Shown: piece by piece, positions 58,758 through 64,000 of the stretch
Layout of the letters: every line of letters starts with the position of its first letter
Position numbering within the stretch: position 1 is the first letter of the stretch
Source: Marinobacterium rhizophilum DSM 18822
Lineage (GTDB): Bacteria; Pseudomonadota; Gammaproteobacteria; Pseudomonadales; Balneatricaceae
Direction of reading: 5' to 3'
Length of the DNA: 64,000 nucleotides
NCBI RefSeq assembly: GCF_000378045.1
Contig: NZ_KB899092.1
Span: forward strand, 129,236-193,235
Position numbers and translations under genes: made by a program
Notes under the pieces: model-generated
What the model was told of the DNA's origin: nothing
Database searches by the model: none
Seen by the model: the letters and a program-made list of their open reading frames with translations, nothing else

Positions 58758-61634
58758 ATGTGGCGTAAACTTGCTTTAAGTCTAGCTGTAGCGGGAGTCC
58801 TAGGGGCCAGTCAGGCGCATGCTCTGGGTCTGGGGCAAATCCGAATCAAGTCAGCCTTGAATGAGCCGCTCGATGCGGAGATTCAACTGCTGCAGGTTCG
58901 CGATCTGGATCCGATGCAGGTCCTGCCGAAAATGGCGGATCTGGATCAGTTTGCAATGGCCGGCATTGATCGTTCCAGATTGCTGTCCGATGTTAAATTC
59001 AAGGTTAATATCAATCAGAACGGTACCGGCAGCATTCGGTTGACCTCGAGCAGGCCGGTGCGCGAACCCTTTCTCAATTTGCTGGTAGAGGTGAACTGGC
59101 CCAATGGCCGGTTGGTGCGCGAGTATACCGTGCTGCTGGATCCGCCTGCGTTTCAGGCCGCTGCCATTGGTGGTAGCACCGCACCGGAGCCTGCGCAGGT
59201 CGCCCGTGCCGCCGTGCCGGCACCGCAGCCGGTGTTTGCACCGCCATCGCGTTCCCGCCCCCCGGCGAACAACATTCGTACCAATATGAATGCGCAGACA
59301 CAGGTGTTCGTTGAAACCAACGATACCCTGGGTGGTTTGGCCAAGCGGCATTTGCCGGCGGGTGCCAATATCAACCAGATGATGCTGGCCTTGCAGCGCA
59401 AAAATCCCCAGGCATTCCCCAGTTCCAATATCAATTTCCTCAAGGCCGGTGTCGTGCTCGACATTCCGAGTCCGAGTGAAGTGAAGGCGTTAAGTGCCCG
59501 AGAGGCTGCCAACGAAGTGGCGCGGCAGATGCAGCGCTGGAAAGCGGGTACAGCGGCGCCCGCGCCCAGTGCGCCACAGCAGGACGGCTCAAAAAAAAAG
59601 CCGCTAGCCCCGGATGATGCGCAGCCCGCAGCGGTAGCGGCGGGAGAGGGGCAGCTGAAAATACTGAGCGCGCCTGATCAGGCTGACACGGCTCAGGATG
59701 AAACGGGTTCCGCCAAGGTGGCCGAAGCGTCGATAACGGACCCGGAAAAAGCCGAACTGCTGCGCCGTAATGAAGAGTTGGAAAACCGCCTCGCCGTGAC
59801 TCAGGAGTCGGTCGACAAGATCGAACGCGAGAATAGCGAGCTCAATGACAAACTGACAGCCATCTCGCAGCAGATGGAAACCCTGCAGCGCCTGCTGGAA
59901 CTCAAAGACCAGCAATTGGCTGCGTTGCAGGATCAATTGCAACAGGTTCAGCCTGCTGCGGCGGTGCCTGAGTCCTCCGCAGCACCAGCGCCCAAAACGC
60001 CGTCCGGCATCATTGAAACAGTGCTCCAAACGCCGGCCTACATGGCGGGACTGGGTGCCGTCCTGGGTGGCTTGCTGGTCGGTCTTATCGCGCTTGGGCG
60101 CAGGCGGCGTGATGATGACGGCGAGGATGCGAGTGATGACACGCACCTGGAAACACGTCATGAGATGAATAAGGAGTCAGGTGCTGCACTGGCCGGTGCA
60201 GCGGTTGCCACTGCCGGCGCAACGGCGGTCTGGATACCGGCTGAGGAGCCGGAATCCGAGCAGGACACCGTCGCGTCAGAGACTCAGTCCGAGGATGTTC
60301 CGACGGGCGCTGCAGCGGATGCGGCTGATTTTGACCTGGATCTTGACCTGGACCTGGATCTTGCAGATGACGCTGCACTTACTGCAGCAGCCGCCAGTAC
60401 CGAACCTAAAGCATCGTCAGATCGTCCGTTATTTGAAGACGATGAGTTCGACCTGGGCCTTGATACGGACTTTGAAGAAGAGGCGCCGGCCAAGAGCCAG
60501 GTTGCTGACGTCGATGACGACTTCGATGATAGCCTGGATGATCTGCTGGGCCTGGCGCCCGGCGATGAGGCTGAAGCCGAACGTGCTGCCCTGCGCTCTG
60601 GCATGGGGCAGCTGGATACCGGGGTCGAGGAGTTTGAAGAGCCTGAAGAAACACTCGAAAGCCTGGGGCTGGACTCGGTCATTGAGGCCAGCAATGTTCC
60701 CAGATCGGCGGAAGAAGAAGTGTCCGATTACCGCCCGGGCAGCAAGGTTGAGACCAGTGTCAGCGATGAGGATGACGGGCTTGATTTCCGCCTGAATCAG
60801 GTAGCGCCGCTGGATCTGGCACAGGATGATGATCTGATCGATGCACACAAGGGCAAAGCTGAGCCCGAGGTGGAAGCGGCTTCGGATGCGGCGCCGGAAG
60901 TCGAATTTGCACAGCCTGATGCCGATCTCAATCAAGAGGAAGAAGCTGGCGCACCGGTGGAGAATGTCCTGGATGAGCAGCCGACGCCCGAAGCGGTCGT
61001 GCAGCCCGCCGTAGAAAGCGAGTCTGTCGACTCCGATGACGATGCGCTCGAGTTTGAACTGGATGATGCGTTAGTCTTCAATCCGCCGCAGACAGGCGAG
61101 GCCGCCGGGGATGAGCCGGCTGCAGTCGAGCCGGAAGAGGCGCTGGATGATCTTGATGACTTGCTGGCCGAAAGTATGCCCGCTGAGGTGGGCGAGGCGC
61201 CGGATGAGGTTGAGTTGGAGTATCATGGCGACGACGATGATCTCGATGCGATGCTGGCTGCGCTGGAGTCTGAGTCAGGTCCTGAAGCGGATGCCGTCGA
61301 TGCTCAAGCGTTGTCGCTGGACGAGGATGACCACGATCTCGAGGTATCCCTCGACGATGACATGGATCTGGATACTGAGCTGGAAGCGCTGCTTGGCTCC
61401 GTAGATGATGATATTGCGCTTGACGAAAGTGGCGCCGATGACGAAGATCGCGGGTTTGAAGACATGGGTTTCCTCGAAGGGACTGACGAAGTCGAAACCA
61501 AGCTTGATCTTGCGCGTGCCTATATCGATATGGAAGACCGCGACGGCGCCAAGGATATACTGAGCGAGATACTGAGCGAAGGTAGCGATGTCCAGCAGCA
61601 GGAAGCTCGCAAACTGATGGAGTCTATTGCGTAA
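58758..61634 (+). CDS. fimV: Polar hub/motility assembly protein FimV
   Basis: 958-aa protein: signal sequence (1-22), FimV N-terminal domain (LGLGQIRIKSALNEPLDAEI), LysM domain (about 180-240), a coiled coil (about 330-400), one membrane helix (about 425-447), a long acidic cytoplasmic region, and the C-terminal FimV/TPR domain (from about 905). FimV binds peptidoglycan and organises poles, type IV pili and type II secretion. The ATG at 58758 follows AAAGGA; an in-frame GTG at 58737 is less likely. Confidence 0.93.
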   Translation: MWRKLALSLAVAGVLGASQAHALGLGQIRIKSALNEPLDAEIQLLQVRDLDPMQVLPKMADLDQFAMAGIDRSRLLSDVKFKVNINQNGTGSIRLTSSRPVREPFLNLLVEVNWPNGRLVREYTVLLDPPAFQAAAIGGSTAPEPAQVARAAVPAPQPVFAPPSRSRPPANNIRTNMNAQTQVFVETNDTLGGLAKRHLPAGANINQMMLALQRKNPQAFPSSNINFLKAGVVLDIPSPSEVKALSAREAANEVARQMQRWKAGTAAPAPSAPQQDGSKKKPLAPDDAQPAAVAAGEGQLKILSAPDQADTAQDETGSAKVAEASITDPEKAELLRRNEELENRLAVTQESVDKIERENSELNDKLTAISQQMETLQRLLELKDQQLAALQDQLQQVQPAAAVPESSAAPAPKTPSGIIETVLQTPAYMAGLGAVLGGLLVGLIALGRRRRDDDGEDASDDTHLETRHEMNKESGAALAGAAVATAGATAVWIPAEEPESEQDTVASETQSEDVPTGAAADAADFDLDLDLDLDLADDAALTAAAASTEPKASSDRPLFEDDEFDLGLDTDFEEEAPAKSQVADVDDDFDDSLDDLLGLAPGDEAEAERAALRSGMGQLDTGVEEFEEPEETLESLGLDSVIEASNVPRSAEEEVSDYRPGSKVETSVSDEDDGLDFRLNQVAPLDLAQDDDLIDAHKGKAEPEVEAASDAAPEVEFAQPDADLNQEEEAGAPVENVLDEQPTPEAVVQPAVESESVDSDDDALEFELDDALVFNPPQTGEAAGDEPAAVEPEEALDDLDDLLAESMPAEVGEAPDEVELEYHGDDDDLDAMLAALESESGPEADAVDAQALSLDEDDHDLEVSLDDDMDLDTELEALLGSVDDDIALDESGADDEDRGFEDMGFLEGTDEVETKLDLARAYIDMEDRDGAKDILSEILSEGSDVQQQEARKLMESIA

Positions 61635-61638
61635 ATTC

Positions 61639-62484
61639 ATGAAGTCCGAAACAGAAACTACCCCGGGGGCGATTTCGATCGCCCCCGTCCGTTATGCGCT
61701 CTGTGTTGAGTATGCAGGCTTTGCCTACCGGGGCTGGCAGACACAGAAAACCAACAATGTTCCCAGTGTGCAGGAAACGGTGGAAAAGGCCCTGAGTCGG
61801 GTCGCCAACGAGCCGATCAGCGTTGTCTGTGCAGGGCGTACCGATGCCGGTGTAAACGGCACTTATCAGATCATTCATTTTGATAGTACGGCGCGCCGCG
61901 ATGAGCGGGCCTGGGTGCTGGGCACCAATACCAATCTGCCGGATGATATTGCAATCCAGTGGGCCCGTCGGGTCGATACTGAATTTCATGCCCGCTTCAG
62001 TGCCCGGGAGCGGCGTTATCGTTATCTGATCCGCTCGGCTGCGGTCAAGCCCGCGCTGCTCGCCCGCGGCGTCACCTGGACCCACAAGAAGCTCGATATT
62101 GTGCGCATGAACGCAGCGGCGGCCTATCTTGTCGGTGAGCACGACTTTACCTCTTACCGTGCCATTGGCTGCCAGGCCAAGAGTCCGGTGCGCGAGGTCC
62201 GTGTGCTGCAGGTCTATCAGGCCGCAGAGCTGATTGTTATTGATGTGCAGGCCAATGCGTTTTTGCACCATATGGTGCGTAATATTGCAGGTGTGCTGAT
62301 GAAAGTGGGCGCCGGCGAGGCGGAGCCTGAGTGGGCGCAGGCGGTGTTGCAGGCGCGGGACCGGCGCAAGGGAGGCATTACGGCGCCGCCCTACGGGCTG
62401 TATTTTGTCGATGTGCGTTATCCGGCGCATTTCGAGCTGCCGCCATCGCCGCTTGGGCCCTATTTCCTGGCCGGGGCGGACTGA
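61639..62484 (+). CDS. truA: tRNA pseudouridine(38-40) synthase TruA
   Basis: 281-aa pseudouridine synthase with catalytic Asp in GRTDAGV. The segment after it reads NGTYQ instead of the usual HG.GQ-type sequence; the rest (RRYRYLI, FLHHMVRNI) is conserved. ATG 61639 lies 4 bases after the fimV stop; an overlapping TTG at 61627 is an alternative. Operon with fimV and trpF is common in pseudomonads. Confidence 0.93.
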   Translation: MKSETETTPGAISIAPVRYALCVEYAGFAYRGWQTQKTNNVPSVQETVEKALSRVANEPISVVCAGRTDAGVNGTYQIIHFDSTARRDERAWVLGTNTNLPDDIAIQWARRVDTEFHARFSARERRYRYLIRSAAVKPALLARGVTWTHKKLDIVRMNAAAAYLVGEHDFTSYRAIGCQAKSPVREVRVLQVYQAAELIVIDVQANAFLHHMVRNIAGVLMKVGAGEAEPEWAQAVLQARDRRKGGITAPPYGLYFVDVRYPAHFELPPSPLGPYFLAGAD

Positions 62485-62510
62485 CTTTCGGGCAGGCCTT
62501 CTGTTATTAT
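62481..62510 (+). promoter_or_regulatory. Candidate promoter of trpF
   Basis: CTGACT (62481-62486), an 18-bp spacer and TATTAT (62505-62510), at the end of truA and about 27 bp before the trpF GTG. Confidence 0.4.
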
Positions 62511-62536
62511 CGTGCGTTTTCACAGGATCAACGTTC

Positions 62537-63163
62537 GTGACTACACGCGTCAAGATTTGCGGTATCACTCGACTCGAAGACGGACTGGCTGCGGTACGGT
62601 TAGGGGCTCATGCGCTGGGCTTCGTATTTTATGCCAAGAGCCCGCGCTGTGTGACGCCCGAGGTGGCGGCAAGCATCATCGCAGGCCTGCCGCCGTTCGT
62701 GACGACCACCGCCTTGTTCGTCGATGCGGCACCGGATTACATCGAGCAGGTCGTGGCCAGCACGGGCGTCGACCTGCTGCAGTTTCACGGCAATGAGTCC
62801 GCAGCATTCTGTGGTGGCTTTAATCGCCCCTATATCAAGGCGCTGCGCATGAAACCCGAGGTGGATATTGCCGCTCGCGTGCGGGAATATCCCGACGCCC
62901 GCGGTGTTCTGCTGGATGCATATCGGGCCGGAGTGCCGGGTGGTACTGGCGAGGCGTTTGACTGGGCACGCATACCGGTGTCGTTGCGACCGCAGATCAT
63001 TCTGGCGGGCGGTTTGAATCCGGATAATATTCGATCTGCCATAGAGCAGGTCAGCCCCTTTGCCGTGGACGTCAGTGGAGGCGTTGAAGCGGCAAAAGGT
63101 ATCAAAGATCACAATAAACTGAAGCAGTTTATCGAAGAGGTGGCACGTGCCGACAAAAGCTGA
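62537..63163 (+). CDS. trpF: Phosphoribosylanthranilate isomerase
   Basis: 208-aa TIM-barrel enzyme of tryptophan synthesis. N-terminal VKICGITR with the catalytic Cys, the HGNE loop, the catalytic Asp in LLDAY, and late LAGGLNPDN and DVSGGVE. The GTG at 62537 follows AGGA at 9 nt; upstream ATG-initiated readings run inside truA. It overlaps trpB by 17 bp. Confidence 0.95.
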   Translation: MTTRVKICGITRLEDGLAAVRLGAHALGFVFYAKSPRCVTPEVAASIIAGLPPFVTTTALFVDAAPDYIEQVVASTGVDLLQFHGNESAAFCGGFNRPYIKALRMKPEVDIAARVREYPDARGVLLDAYRAGVPGGTGEAFDWARIPVSLRPQIILAGGLNPDNIRSAIEQVSPFAVDVSGGVEAAKGIKDHNKLKQFIEEVARADKS

Positions 63164-64000
63164 GCTGGCTGCGCTGATGCAGTTACCGGACGATCGCGGA
63201 CATTTTGGTCCCTACGGCGGTCGTTTCGTTTCCGAAACACTGATTGGGGCACTCCAGGAACTGGAAAGTACCTACGAATCGCTGTGGCGGGATCCGGAAT
63301 TTCAGGCAGAGTTCGACAAGGACCTGGCACACTATGTGGGTCGTCCGTCGCCGCTCTACCATGCTGAGCGACTGTCCAGGGAAAATGGCGGTGCGCAGAT
63401 TTACCTCAAGCGCGAAGACCTGAACCATACCGGTGCGCACAAGGTGAACAACACCATCGGTCAGGCGCTGATTGCCAAGAAAATGGGCAAGCCGCGTGTG
63501 ATTGCTGAAACCGGTGCCGGGCAGCATGGTGTTGCTTCCGCGACTGTAGCGGCGCGCCTGGGGCTTGAATGTGTCGTGTACATGGGCATTGAAGACGTAC
63601 GCCGTCAGGCATTGAACGTCTACCGCATGAAACTGCTGGGTGCCACCGTGGTGCCGGTGGAGTCCGGTACCCGCACGCTCAAAGACGCCATGAACGAAGC
63701 CATGCGCGACTGGGTCACCAATGTCGATTCGACCTATTATATTATCGGTACGGCCGCAGGGCCGCACCCCTATCCCAAGCTGGTGCGGGATTTCCAGAGC
63801 ATTATCGGTCGCGAAGCCCGCCAGCAGAGCCTGGATCAGATCGGTCGCCTGCCGGATGCGCTGGTCGCCTGTGTGGGCGGCGGCTCCAATGCCATCGGTC
63901 TGTTCCATCCCTTTATCGAAGATGCGGACGTTCGCATGTACGGCGTTGAAGCGGGCGGTTATGGCATTGAAACAGGTCAGCATGCCGCGCCCCTGTCGGC
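63147..64000 (+). CDS. trpB: Tryptophan synthase beta chain (3' end cut by window)
   Basis: 284 codons visible of about 400; open at the right edge. PLP Lys99 in [17 protein letters not shown], and start [12 protein letters not shown]. The GTG at 63147 overlaps trpF and follows GAAGAGG; ATG 63177 is an alternative. trpA is expected next, outside the window. Confidence 0.95.
   Translation, partial: MPTKAELAALMQLPDDRGHFGPYGGRFVSETLIGALQELESTYESLWRDPEFQAEFDKDLAHYVGRPSPLYHAERLSRENGGAQIYLKREDLNHTGAHKVNNTIGQALIAKKMGKPRVIAETGAGQHGVASATVAARLGLECVVYMGIEDVRRQALNVYRMKLLGATVVPVESGTRTLKDAMNEAMRDWVTNVDSTYYIIGTAAGPHPYPKLVRDFQSIIGREARQQSLDQIGRLPDALVACVGGGSNAIGLFHPFIEDADVRMYGVEAGGYGIETGQHAAPLS

Overview
This window is ordinary chromosomal sequence of a gammaproteobacterium from the Pseudomonadales/Oceanospirillales side of the class. 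That placement is inferred from moderately high GC, dense gene packing, and gene orders known from pseudomonads and marine relatives: ccoNOQP-ccoGHI, lexA-sulA next to topA, leuCDB-asd-asd-fimV-truA-trpF, and smrB/prmB-aroC. I see no rRNA or tRNA genes, no insertion sequences, no phage genes and no CRISPR array. The genus cannot be fixed from the sequence alone.

Layout. 1-7940 (minus strand): a cbb3 cytochrome oxidase cluster, with structural genes ccoNOQP and maturation genes ccoG, ccoH and ccoI; ccoI runs off the left edge. 8286-10731: a Tex30/KANL3-type hydrolase, a small monooxygenase-fold protein, tusA, a ProQ/FinO RNA chaperone and thioredoxin 2. 10881-17890 (minus): the LapD/LapG biofilm switch, a glutathionyl-hydroquinone reductase, azoR, a DUF3080 lipoprotein and a MATE pump. 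17906-23479: a frame-broken small ORF, a class I PHA synthase, a glutaredoxin-like protein, tatD and soluble lytic transglycosylase slt. 23625-31354: ABC-F protein uup, uspA, several small conserved unknowns and topA. 31532-38174: the SOS genes sulA, lexA and dinG with three LexA boxes, then rhlB, gpsA and sixA. 38390-49696: a PglL/Wzy-like ligase, a serine hydrolase, DUF4892, a patatin, folE, smrB, prmB, aroC, speE, an MFS carrier, a DUF6489 protein and phaR. 49852-51902 (minus): a second PHA synthase, class III phaE-phaC. 51995-64000: a divergent LysR regulator, leuCDB, two aspartate-semialdehyde dehydrogenases, fimV, truA, trpF and the start of trpB.

How the genes fit together. The left part supports microaerobic respiration and looks Anr/FNR controlled: there is a perfect box upstream of ccoN and a class II-type FNR promoter in front of ccoG. 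Carbon storage is represented by two PHA synthase classes, a PhaR repressor and a small uncharacterised partner candidate. Surface attachment is represented by LapD/LapG and FimV. The right end is leucine, aspartate-family and tryptophan biosynthesis.

No obviously novel multi-gene system is present. The most interesting observations are regulatory: a palindrome between ccoP and ccoG that looks like both terminator and FNR site, triple SOS operators, and nested dyads between lysR and leuC. Also notable are the coexistence of class I and class III PHA synthases and a frame-broken small ORF upstream of the MATE gene.
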